Under the pieces are notes generated by a model. It was not told the origin of the DNA and did not search any database. It was given only the letters and a program-made list of their open reading frames with translations. Shown in pieces: positions 9,001 through 15,216 of a stretch of DNA of 64,000 nt; position 1 is the first letter of the stretch; every line of letters begins with the position of its first letter. Source of the stretch: JAJZGK01 sp035538795 (GTDB lineage Bacteria; Pseudomonadota; Alphaproteobacteria; Rhodospirillales; Magnetospirillaceae); the NCBI GenBank assembly GCA_035538795.1, contig DATLJS010000060.1, positions 1 to 64,000 on the forward strand, read 5' to 3'. The translations under genes and the position numbers were made by a program.

Positions 9001-11446
9001 CGCTGCCATGTCCGCGGCGCAAATCGCGGCCATGAGCAACGCCGAACTGCTGAATCTGACCACCGGCCAGGTTTTGGCGCTGACCACCACCCAGATTCAA
9101 GCCTTGTCCGCCGCCCAAATCATCGGGCTGGACACCACCAATCTGACGGTGCTGACCAGCACTCAGGCCCAGGCTCTGACCACCACCCAGGTGGCCGGTA
9201 TGAGCAGCAGCGCCCTGAACGCCCTGACCACCACCAATCTGGCAAGCTTGAGCACCACCCAGATTCGCGCCCTGACGGCCCAGGAAATGGGCTATCTGTC
9301 GCTGGCCCAGATCGCCGCCCTGACCACCGACCAAATCGGCGCCCTGACCACCACCCAGACGGTGGCCTTGAGCAATGCCGATCTCGTCACCCTGACCACC
9401 ACCCAGGTGCAAGTGCTGTCCACCACCCAGCTAACGGCTTTGTCGGTGGGGCAGGTCAATGCGTTGGACACCACCAATCTGGCGGCATTGACCACCACCC
9501 AGGCGGCGGCTTTGACCAGCGCCCAGATCGCCGGCATGACCACCACCAATCTGCAGGTGATTACCACCACCGACATCATGGCCCTGAGCACCACACAGAT
9601 GACGGCCCTGAGCAACCCCGAGCTAATCAGCCTGACCACCAGCCAGGTGGCCGCTCTCAGCACCACCCAGTTGCAGGCGCTGTCCGCCGGCCAGATCAAC
9701 GGCCTGGACACCACCAATCTGGGCGCTCTGACCACCACTCAGGCGACGGCGCTGACCACCACCCAGATCGCCGGCATGAGCAGCGCCTCGATCAACGGCC
9801 TGAACACAACCGATCTGGCGGTCATGACCGCCACCCAGATTCAGGCGCTGACCGCCGCCCAGATGGGCTATCTGTCGCTGGCCGAACTGAACGCCCTGAC
9901 CACCACCCAGGTTCAGGCCTTGACCACCACCCAGGTCAAAGCCCTGACCAACGCCGATCTGGTGGGATTGACCACGACGCAGGTGGTGGTGCTGACCACC
10001 ACCCAGTTGACGGCCCTGTCGGCCGCCCAGATCAATGCCCTGGACACCACCAATCTGGCGGTGCTGACGGTCACCCAGGCCCAGGCCATGACCACCACCC
10101 AGATCGCCGGCATGACCGTGACCAATCTGCAGGTGATCAGCACCACCGACCTTGCCGCCCTGTCCACCACCCAAGTGGTGGCGCTGAGCAACGCCGAGCT
10201 GGTCAGCCTGACCACCAGCCAGTTGGTGGCGCTGACCACGACCCAGCTTCAGTCCTTGTCGGCGGCCCAGGTGGTGGCCCTGGACACCACCAACATCGGC
10301 GCGTTGACCAGCACCCAGGCGGCGGCTTTGACCACCACCCAGGTGGCGGGGATGAGCAGCAGCGCCCTGAACGCCCTGACCACCACCAATCTGGTGGCCA
10401 TGACCACCACCCAGATCAGCAGCCTGACCGCCGCCCAGATGGGATATCTGTCGCTGGCCGAACTGGACGCTCTGACCACTACCCAGGTTCAAGCCATGAC
10501 CACTACCCAGGTCAAGGCTCTGAGCAACGCCCAACTGATCGGGCTGACCACCACGCAGGCTCAGTCTTTGACCACCACGCAGTTGCAGGCTTTGTCGGCG
10601 GGTCAGATCAATGCCCTGGACACCACCAATCTGGCGGTGCTGACCAGCACCCAGGTCGCGGGCCTGACCACCACGCAGATCGCCGGCATGACCACCACCA
10701 ATCTGGAGGTGATCACCACCACCGACATCGCCGCCATGTCCGCCGCCCAGGTGTCGGCCATGAGCAATGCCGAATTGCTGAACCTGCTGACCCAGCAGGT
10801 GGTGGCCTTGACCACCACCCAGTTACAGGCATTGACAGCCGGTCAGGTCAATGCCCTGGACACCACCAATCTGGCGGTGCTGACCACCACCCAGGCGGCG
10901 GCTTTGACCACCACTCAACTGTCGGGCATGACCAGCACCAACCTGGACGTGCTGTCCACCTCCGACCTTCAGGTGCTGTCGACCACGCAGATCGTCAGCC
11001 TGACCTCGAACGAGATCGCCAACCTGACCAGCGCCCAGGTGCAGGCTCTGACCACCACCCAGGTGGGGGCCTTGACCACCACCCAGGCGACGGCCCTCAA
11101 CGCCACCGAACTGGCCCTGTTGTCCTCGCCGCAGGTTTCAAGCCTGAGTTCGGCGGATGTCGCGGTCTTGTCGGTGGCTCAGATCGGCGTGCTGACCTCG
11201 ACCCAGATTTCGGCCCTAACCACCACCCAGGCCGATGCCCTGACGACGACTCAGATCACTTCGCTGTCGACCACGCAGATCGCCGGGCTGACCACCACCG
11301 ACATCACCACTCTCAGCACCACCCAGGCGGTGGCTTTCACCACCACCACCCTGTCGGCCCTGACCCACGCCCAGGCGCAGGCCTTCACCACGGTGCAGGT
11401 GAACGCCATGTCGACCCAGCAGCAAAACATCATCAACTCGCTCTGA
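2..11446 (+). CDS. Giant octapeptide-repeat protein, 5' end outside the window
   Basis: The frame is open from the first bases of the window, so the N-terminus lies upstream; about 3814 residues are visible. Nearly all of it is an eight-residue repeat of form L-[TSD]-x-x-Q-[LIVM]-x-[AGS], about 476 copies, such as LTTTQLSA and LDTTNLAA. Octads are grouped into 24-octad (192-residue, 576-bp) super-repeats. No Cys or Trp was seen, charged residues are sparse, and one His lies near the C-terminus (THAQ). Repeats continue to the last ~15 residues (STQQQNIINSL), so no separate C-terminal domain is visible. It may be a surface or secreted solenoid or adhesin, but no family was recognised and the export route cannot be judged without the N-terminus. 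Leu is almost always CTG and Thr ACC, suggesting amplification and homogenisation. Confidence 0.9.
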   Translation, partial: NGLDTTNIGVLTTTEASGLTANQLGGLTSTSLNAFSTTDLSALTTTQLMGLSSRLLGGLTTSNLVSLTTTQLSALTAAQVTGLTAAQMVSLTTTLAQSLTTTQLGVLTTAQLNGLDTTNLAALTTTQISRLSSLQLRGLSTANLDAISTTDLSSLTVAQLSGLTTNQMQALTTTLAVVLTSTQIAGLTTLQLNGLDTVNLSVLTTTEISGLTAAQLGGLYTTDLNALSTTDLSALTTTQLTGLTSRQVGSLTTTNLTSFTTTQLSALSAAQVTGLTSAQVSTLTSDQAQALTTTQLGAFTTLQLNGLTTTNLALLSTTQIARLTSLQLAGLTTTNLNALSTTDVSALTVAQLVGLTSAQVASLSTTDAASLTTTQVAGMTVTQAKALTASQLVSLSTTQAQALTSAQMAALSSIQLNGLDTTNLAALTTTQVKALSSVQIASLSTSSLNALSTTDLSVLAANQVNGLTTGQLESLTTTLGQALTTTQLVVLTSLQINALDTTNLSQLTTTQARALTSQQIGALNTTNLNALSTTDLAALSTQQVLGLTSAQVASLSTTDVASLTTTQVAAMSVTQVKALTASQLVSLSTTQAQALTSVQMAVLSSIQLNGLDTTNLAQLTTTQVRALTSQQLASLTTTNLNALSTTDISALGTNQVTGLTTLQLEALTTTEGQALTTTQLVVMSTAQINALDTTNLSQLSTTQARALTSQQIAGLNTTNLNSLTTTDISALTSVQMLGLTSVQVANLSTTDIAALTTTQVAGMTSTQVRALTASQLVSLTTTEAQALTSAQMVFLNSTQLNGLDTTNLAVLTTTQIRALTSQQMAGLTTTSLDALSTTDFSALGTNQIIGLTTGQLEALSTTLGAALTTTQIVVMSTAQINALDTTNISQLTTTQARALTSQQIGALNTTNLNAISSTDLAALTTLQLMGLTSAQIASLGTTYMASLTTTQVAAMTSTQIKALTASQLVALSTTQAQALTSAQLVLLNSTQLNGLDTTNLAALSTTQIRALGSLQIAGLTTSSLDALTTTELSALATNQVTGLTTLQLVALTSTLVQALTTTQLTVLSTLQINGLDTTNLAQLTTTQISGLTSLQIKGLTTTNIQAITTTDLSALSSAQISGLTAAQMVTLTTTQAQALTSTQVGGMTSTQLNGLDTTNLAVLTTTEITGLTAAQLAGMTSTSLNALSTTDLTSLSTTQLGGLTSVQIGRLTTTNLTALTTTEIAALSSVQVTGLTTLQLVAMSTDQVAALTTTQLAVFSTLQLNGLDTTNLAVLSTTQIGRLTSQQIAGLTTTSLNALVSTDISVLTTQQLTGLSSAQIASLATTDITVLSTTQLAALSTTQMQGLNTSQLVSLSTTQAAALTALQMSALNSTQINGLDTTNLAALTTTQIRALSSLMIAGLSTTNLDALSTTDLSALANTQLAGLSTTQMSALSATLVQALTVTQVAALTSVQVNGLDTTNLDSLTTLQVQALTSTQIAQLTTTNAEALTTTQVAALTVTQMKALTSQQLVSMDTTQVVVFSTTQIQALSSTQVNALDTTNLAALTTTQASALTTAQIAGLNSSNLDVLSTTDLLALSTTQVTALTNAQLVALTTTQATALTTTQLAALTSGQINALDTTNLSSLTTTQAAALTSAQIAGLTTTNLNILGTTNLDALTTTQIAALTSAQIAGLSTTYAEALTTTQIQALTTIQVKALTADQMQALDSTQVAVLTTTQIQALSSIQVNGLDTTDIAVLTTTQAAALTTLQIAGLSTTNLDALTTTDLAVLSTTQIAALSNADLEALTTDQATALTTTQLTALTSGQINALDTTNLSVLSTTQVATLTSAQIAGLTTTNLDALSSTELDALTTTQMQALTSVQVAVLTTTDLITLSTTQLQALSANQVKALTSTQLSSLTSDQVAALTTTQIQAMTSQQVNGLDTTNIAFLTTTQTAALTAAQMAALTTTNLDVLSTTDIAVLTTTQVTALSNAALVSLTTTQVQVMSTTQLAALSAGQVNALDTTNLSSLTTTQAAALTSAQVAGLTTSNLNALTTTDIQALTTTQIAALTSAQIAALYTSTVESLTTTQVTALSANQVKALTASQLVGMDTTQVAAFTTTQLQALNSLQLNGLDTTNLAALTTTQVQGLTTLQIATLTTTNLDVLTTTDLAALTNAQMSALTNAELFSLSTTQVDALTTTQLAVLTAAQLNALDTTNLGALTTTQVAALTTTQIAGLTTSNLNALDTTGIPVLTTTQITTLTSAQLAALTTSEAQSLTATQVTALTSNQVKALTASQLVSMTTTQVAAFTTTQIQALSSVQINGLDTTNLSALSTTQAAALTSAQINALTTSNIEALTTTDLTAMSSTQITALSNAGLASLTTTQLSALSTTQLVALTSGQINALDTVNIAALSTTQAAALTSTQMAGLNITNVQVLTTTDLLALSTTQVTALSNNALINLTTTQATTLTTTQLQALSSAQVVALGTTNLSSLTSTQAVALTTTQITGLTSAAINALTTTDLVEMTTTQIATLSAAQVGYLALAQISSLTTTQIQAMTTTQIKAMTNADLVSLTTTQAQALTTTQLQALTSAQINALDTTNIAVLTATQAAALTSAQVAALSIANLGVLSTSDVAAMTATQMTALTSAQLLSFSTSQTVSLTTTQIQALSAAQINALGSINLNALTSTQADTLTTTQVAGLNSAALNALTTTNLATLSTTQVTALTAQEIGYLSLDQIASLTTTQIVAMTTTQVAALTNADLVTLTTLQAQSLTTTQIQVLSAAQVNALDTTNLAALTVTQAQAMTTTQLAGMTITNLDVLTSTDIAALSTTQVVALTNPELVNLTTSQLVALSTTQLLALSSAQVNALGTTNLSTLTSTQATALSTTQISGLTSASINALSTTNLVEMTTTQIQALTAAQMAYLSQADLVALTTTQVQAMTTTQIKAMTNAELVTLTTTQAVVLTTTQLQALSAAQINALDTTNLAVLTSTQATALTTTQVAGMTTTNVQVLTTSNIAAMSAAQIAAMSNAELLNLTTGQVLALTTTQIQALSAAQIIGLDTTNLTVLTSTQAQALTTTQVAGMSSSALNALTTTNLASLSTTQIRALTAQEMGYLSLAQIAALTTDQIGALTTTQTVALSNADLVTLTTTQVQVLSTTQLTALSVGQVNALDTTNLAALTTTQAAALTSAQIAGMTTTNLQVITTTDIMALSTTQMTALSNPELISLTTSQVAALSTTQLQALSAGQINGLDTTNLGALTTTQATALTTTQIAGMSSASINGLNTTDLAVMTATQIQALTAAQMGYLSLAELNALTTTQVQALTTTQVKALTNADLVGLTTTQVVVLTTTQLTALSAAQINALDTTNLAVLTVTQAQAMTTTQIAGMTVTNLQVISTTDLAALSTTQVVALSNAELVSLTTSQLVALTTTQLQSLSAAQVVALDTTNIGALTSTQAAALTTTQVAGMSSSALNALTTTNLVAMTTTQISSLTAAQMGYLSLAELDALTTTQVQAMTTTQVKALSNAQLIGLTTTQAQSLTTTQLQALSAGQINALDTTNLAVLTSTQVAGLTTTQIAGMTTTNLEVITTTDIAAMSAAQVSAMSNAELLNLLTQQVVALTTTQLQALTAGQVNALDTTNLAVLTTTQAAALTTTQLSGMTSTNLDVLSTSDLQVLSTTQIVSLTSNEIANLTSAQVQALTTTQVGALTTTQATALNATELALLSSPQVSSLSSADVAVLSVAQIGVLTSTQISALTTTQADALTTTQITSLSTTQIAGLTTTDITTLSTTQAVAFTTTTLSALTHAQAQAFTTVQVNAMSTQQQNIINSL
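1256..11100 (+). repeat. 576-bp super-repeat array (24 octads each)
   Basis: The LDTTNL octad recurs at 1256, 1496, 1832, 2072 and 2408, alternating spacings of 240 and 336 bp that sum to 576. In the 3' half the codon for Tyr in the GYLSL-type octad falls at 7565, 8141, 8717, 9293, 9869 and 10445, exactly 576 bp apart each time. The basic unit is 24 bp, so copy-number changes keep the frame. Array limits are approximate; simpler octads extend to both sides. Confidence 0.92.
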
Positions 11447-11570
11447 CCGGGCGGGTTGATGACGGCTGCGGCCTGAAGATGCCCCTGAAGATGGAAAGGT
11501 CGGTTGCGTCACAATGCGTCCGGAGGCCGTCATGGCCGCCTGAACACCCTGAACGCAAGGTCCGCGCCGT

Positions 11571-12182
11571 TCAGCCGATGCTGATGGATTGCAGGAAGCG
11601 CAGAGCGTTGTCGGCGCCGGTACCGGAAATGCCGTGACCCAAACCGGGTTCGATGCGCAAAGCCGTCTGATAACCAGCCTTCTCGAAAGACTGGGCGGCT
11701 TGTTCGCTTTCCCATGACGGGATCATCTGGTCGTCGCCGCCATGGGTCAGCAGAATCTTGGTTTTTCCGCCTTGCGCCGCCACCGGCGTGGTCAAGCGCC
11801 CCGAAAACGCCAGCACCGCCGCCGGACGCCAGCGTCCCGAGGCCACGGCGTCCAAGGCCATGATGGTCCCCTGGGAAAAACCAAGAAAGGCCGCGTCAGA
11901 GGCGTCGTCCGCCGCTCCCAGGTTTTTCAGCGCCTCGGCGATGACCGCATCGAAGAAAGAGCGGGCGGCGGTCACCCGCTCCTGGCGGTTGGCCGGAGTG
12001 ACGCCGGCGATGCTGAACCATTGGCGTCCGAAGCCGCCGCCGTCGAAAGAAAAAGGCGCGTCGGGCGACTGCACCCGCAAACCCGGTATCCGCAAACTCC
12101 AGCTATCGGCCAAACCGCTGAAATCGTCTCCGCTGGCGCCGACGCCGTGTAGTGCGATGAGCTTGGTGATGCCGGTCGCCAT
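11571..12182 (-). CDS. Alpha/beta hydrolase, carboxylesterase/phospholipase family
   Basis: A 203-residue cytoplasmic serine hydrolase of the small esterase (YpfH/carboxylesterase-like) type. The strand begins ITKLIALHGVGAS, an oxyanion-hole segment. The nucleophile elbow GFSQG places Ser103, Asp151 lies in HGGDDQMIP, and His183 in GLGHG, so the triad is complete. No signal peptide is present. It is convergent with the giant repeat gene and alone on its strand. Substrate is unknown; family members hydrolyse short acyl esters or lysophospholipids. Confidence 0.85.
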   Translation of the reverse strand: MATGITKLIALHGVGASGDDFSGLADSWSLRIPGLRVQSPDAPFSFDGGGFGRQWFSIAGVTPANRQERVTAARSFFDAVIAEALKNLGAADDASDAAFLGFSQGTIMALDAVASGRWRPAAVLAFSGRLTTPVAAQGGKTKILLTHGGDDQMIPSWESEQAAQSFEKAGYQTALRIEPGLGHGISGTGADNALRFLQSISIG

Positions 12183-12269
12183 GAAATACCTCGTGTCGTG
12201 AAATCCCAGATCTCTCCTAGATGATCCTTTGCCGATCCGGGTGCAAGCCCGACGCCGCCCTCGTCATTC

Positions 12270-12279
12270 TGCGATCACA
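12270..12279. promoter_or_regulatory. Upstream half of paired GATCACA operator-like sites
   Basis: TGCGATCACA differs by one base from the perfect palindrome 65 bp downstream. It lies in the leader of the aminotransferase gene. Regulator unknown. Confidence 0.35.
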
Positions 12280-12334
12280 AAAAACGTCCGCAGAATTGCC
12301 ATGGCCGCAGTCCCATGGTAAAAATTCCACAATC

Positions 12335-12344
12335 TGTGATCACA
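12335..12344. promoter_or_regulatory. Perfect palindrome TGTGATCACA upstream of the aminotransferase
   Basis: A ten-base perfect palindrome ends 17 bases before the chosen GTG start at 12362, and a near copy lies at 12270. Position and symmetry suggest an operator for a dimeric repressor. The ten-base site is too short for a canonical CRP box. Confidence 0.4.
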
Positions 12345-12361
12345 ATCAGCGGGAGCCCACC

Positions 12362-13753
12362 GTGGCGGCAGTGCGAAACGGCTCTTCTTCGTCCATCGAG
12401 CGCCTGGCGGCCGATCTGCTGGCCGAGGAGAAACGTATCTATGCTCAACGCCGCCCCGGCGCGCTTGCCGCATCCCGGCACCCGGACAGCGGCCAGAAAA
12501 AAGGCATGCTGGACGGCGTGCCTTTGCATTGGATGCTCGATTGGCCAACGCCATTTCCCATGGTGGTGGCCGAAGCCAAGGGAGCCCGCCTGACCGACAG
12601 CGACGGCAACGCCCTGTGGGATTTCTGTCTTGGCGATACCGGAGCCATGTTCGGCCACGCCCCCGCCGCCATTGCCCGCGCCGTGCGGCGGCAATTGGAC
12701 AAAGGCTTGACCGTCATGCTGCCCAGCGTCGATAGCGCCCCGGTCGGCGATCGTCTGGCTGAACTGTTCGGCTTGCCTTTCTGGCAAGTGGCGACGACCG
12801 CCAGCGACGCCAACCGCTTCGCCATCCGCGTCGCCCGCGCCGTCACCCGCCGTCCCAAGGTGCTGGTGTTCGACGGCTGTTATCACGGAGCCGTGGACGA
12901 TGCCCTGGTGGACCTGGAAGATGGCCGCACCGTCACCCGCCGCAGCCTGCTGGGGCAGGCGACGGACTTGTCGGCCACCACCGTTTCCGTTTCCTTCAAC
13001 GACACAATCGCCCTGGAAGCCGCCTTGACGGGCGGCGACGTCGCCGTCGTGCTGGCCGAACCGGCCATGACCAATTGCGGCATGATCCTGCCGCGACCCG
13101 GCTATCACGACGCCCTGCGCCGCCTGACCCGCGCCGCCGGCACCCTGCTGCTGATCGACGAAACCCATACCGTCTCGACCGCCTTGGGCGGCTATAGCCG
13201 CAATCATGGATTGCAGCCCGACCTGTTCGTGGTCGGCAAGGCCATCGCCGGGGGCGTTCCCGCCAGCGTCTGGGGCATGAGCGCCGATGTGGCCGAACGC
13301 CTGCGCGAAGCGCATCGCAGCCGCCCGCCGGGCCATTCGGGCATCGGCACCACCCTGTCGGGCAGTCCGCTGCAACTGGCCTGCATCCGCGCCTGCCTGG
13401 AAGAGATCATGACCCCGACAGTCTATCGACGCATGGAAACCATGGCCCAGCGCATCGAAACCGGCTTGAAGCAGGCCATCGCCCGCCGCCGTTTGCCCTG
13501 GCACGTCGCCCGGCTGGGTGCGCGGTTGGAGGTGGTGTTTTCGCCGACACCCGTCGCCAACGCGGCCGGGATGCACGCCACCGCCCGGCCCGACGTCGAA
13601 GCCTATTTGCATTTGGCTATGCTGAACCGGGGCTTCCTGCTGACGCCGTTTCACAACATGATGCTGGTCTGCCCCGAGATCGCCGAGGATCAGGCCGACG
13701 CTTTGATCGCCGCCTATGACGCCGTCCTGGCCCCTTTGGGAGACGCCGTATGA
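12362..13753 (+). CDS. Class III PLP-dependent aminotransferase, glutamate-1-semialdehyde aminomutase-like
   Basis: About 463 residues from a GTG start preceded by GGGAG; the open frame runs further upstream but crosses the palindrome and looks non-coding. The fold type I class III layout is clear: a GDTGAMFGH loop near residue 91, DGCYHG near 171, the PLP Asp266 in LLIDETHT, and the Schiff-base Lys293 in VVGKAIAGG. The stop overlaps the start of the glutamine synthetase-like gene (ATGA), so the two are translationally coupled. It is not the tetrapyrrole HemL by context; the partner suggests amine or amino-acid catabolism. Exact substrate is unknown. Confidence 0.85.
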   Translation: MAAVRNGSSSSIERLAADLLAEEKRIYAQRRPGALAASRHPDSGQKKGMLDGVPLHWMLDWPTPFPMVVAEAKGARLTDSDGNALWDFCLGDTGAMFGHAPAAIARAVRRQLDKGLTVMLPSVDSAPVGDRLAELFGLPFWQVATTASDANRFAIRVARAVTRRPKVLVFDGCYHGAVDDALVDLEDGRTVTRRSLLGQATDLSATTVSVSFNDTIALEAALTGGDVAVVLAEPAMTNCGMILPRPGYHDALRRLTRAAGTLLLIDETHTVSTALGGYSRNHGLQPDLFVVGKAIAGGVPASVWGMSADVAERLREAHRSRPPGHSGIGTTLSGSPLQLACIRACLEEIMTPTVYRRMETMAQRIETGLKQAIARRRLPWHVARLGARLEVVFSPTPVANAAGMHATARPDVEAYLHLAMLNRGFLLTPFHNMMLVCPEIAEDQADALIAAYDAVLAPLGDAV

Positions 13754-15129
13754 AACCCGCCGCCGCCGCCGTCGAGGAGGAGGCTGAAGTCTTCCTGGCC
13801 GCCCATCCTGAAATCGTCGCCTTCGATCTGGTGCTGATCGACGCCAACGGCATCGCCCGCGGCAAGATCGTCCGCCGCCATGAACTGCTGCCCATTTTCA
13901 AGGACGGCCGTCATCTGCCCGGCTCCATTTTAGGGCTTGACGTCTGGGGCGAGGACGTCGAGGAAACCGGGCTGGTATGGAGCGACGGCGACGCCGATCG
14001 TCGGGCCTGGCCGATCGCCGGATCGCTGACCGCCCTGCCTTGGACGTCGCCGCCCCGCGGGCAGGTGCAATTGTCGCTGCATGAATTGGACGGCCGGCCC
14101 GTGACCGCCGACCCCCGCCACGCCCTGACCCGCCAGGATGATTTGCTGCGCGCCCAGGGAATGAACCCGGTGGCGGCTTTCGAGCTGGAATTCTATTTGC
14201 TGGAACGCGGTCCCGACGGCCAGCCGCCCCTGCCGGCCCGTCTGCCGCTGACCGGAGAGCGCCCCGCCGGCATCCAGGTCTATCGTGTCGAGGAGTTGGA
14301 CCGGCTGGAACCCTTCATCGATGAGGTTTATCGGGCGGCCGAGGTTTTGGGTCTGCCGCTGGAAACCATGATTTCGGAATATGGCTGCGGCCAATATGAA
14401 CTGACCCTGCACCATCGCCCCTCGATCCTTCAGGCCGCCGACGACCTGATCCGGCTGAAGCGCATGTTGCGCGCCATCGCCGCCCGGCGGGGCATGCTGG
14501 CTTGCTTCATGGCCAAGCCTTATGCCGATCAGGCCGGGTCGGGCATGCATATTCACGCCAGTCTGACCGATCGGACGGGGGCCAATCTGTTCGCCGACAT
14601 CGCCGACGGGCAACTGGCGCCGCTGCTGACCCAGGCTGTCGCCGGTCTGCTGGAAACCATGGAGGAATCCCTGCTGGTTTTCGCACCCCACGCCAATTCC
14701 TGGCGGCGCTTCGCCGCCCAAAGCTATGCGCCGCTGTCCCCGAACTGGGGCGTCAATAACCGTAGCGTCGCCGTGCGCGTTCCGGCTGGCGCCACCAAGG
14801 GCAGGCATCTTGAGCAACGGGCAGCCGGCGTCGACGCCAATCCCTATCTGGTCGGCGCCGTGGTGCTGGCCGCCATGCGCCGGGGCATCGCCAAAGCCGC
14901 AGTTCCTGGCCCCGCCGCCGAAGGCAACGGTTACGCCGCTCCCGATCCTCTGACCTTGCCGCCCGACTGGCGCTCGGCCATCCTGCGGGCCGCGGCTTCG
15001 CCCTTTCTGAAAGACGCCTTGGGCGAACGGATGCTGGCGGTTCTCACAGCGCTAAAACGGGCGGAATACCGCCGTTTCGCCAACGAAATACCCACGTTCG
15101 AATATCAGACCTATCTGGAAACTGTCTAA
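13750..15129 (+). CDS. Glutamine synthetase-family ligase (gamma-glutamylamine synthetase-like)
   Basis: A 459-residue protein of the GlnA-like/PuuA class. Visible signatures are the N-terminal DANGIARGKIV, the metal-binding FELEFYL, the GSGMHIHASL segment that matches the glutamine synthetase ATP/metal site, and NRSVAVRVP of the C-terminal domain. The C-terminal adenylylation loop typical of GlnA is not obvious. Members of this class ligate glutamate to amines such as putrescine or ethanolamine. It starts inside the stop of the class III aminotransferase, consistent with a two-step amine-use module. The amine cannot be deduced. Confidence 0.85.
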   Translation: MKPAAAAVEEEAEVFLAAHPEIVAFDLVLIDANGIARGKIVRRHELLPIFKDGRHLPGSILGLDVWGEDVEETGLVWSDGDADRRAWPIAGSLTALPWTSPPRGQVQLSLHELDGRPVTADPRHALTRQDDLLRAQGMNPVAAFELEFYLLERGPDGQPPLPARLPLTGERPAGIQVYRVEELDRLEPFIDEVYRAAEVLGLPLETMISEYGCGQYELTLHHRPSILQAADDLIRLKRMLRAIAARRGMLACFMAKPYADQAGSGMHIHASLTDRTGANLFADIADGQLAPLLTQAVAGLLETMEESLLVFAPHANSWRRFAAQSYAPLSPNWGVNNRSVAVRVPAGATKGRHLEQRAAGVDANPYLVGAVVLAAMRRGIAKAAVPGPAAEGNGYAAPDPLTLPPDWRSAILRAAASPFLKDALGERMLAVLTALKRAEYRRFANEIPTFEYQTYLETV

Positions 15130-15145
15130 ATCTGCAACGTAGAAA

Positions 15146-15184
15146 CTGGATCAGACCAAGTCTTACGTGTTAACACTGATCCAG
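15146..15184. repeat. Inverted repeat CTGGATCAG / CTGATCCAG
   Basis: Nine-base perfect arms at 15146-15154 and 15176-15184 are separated by 21 bases. They lie between the glutamine synthetase-like gene and the histidine kinase start at 15217. This could be an operator pair or an mRNA hairpin; there is no T-tract, so it is not a typical terminator. Confidence 0.5.
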
Positions 15185-15216
15185 CTCCAACTTTCGATAT
15201 AGACCTTTTTCCGATC

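Noticed and set aside
2..11446. CRISPR-like regular array
   Set aside because: The 24-bp period is an in-frame coding repeat without unique spacers and varies at synonymous and non-synonymous positions.
2..11446. Ice-nucleation protein
   Set aside because: It shares the eight-residue and nested periodicity, but the octad lacks the AGYGST-type motif and TxT pattern of that family.
67..11533. Many long minus-strand open frames opposite the repeat gene
   Set aside because: They arise because CTG, ACC and CAG codons rarely give stops in antisense frames. Their products are Val/Arg or Gly/Gln low-complexity and shift with the sense repeat.
12335..12344. CRP/FNR binding site
   Set aside because: TGTGA and TCACA halves overlap with no six-base spacer, so it does not fit the CRP consensus.
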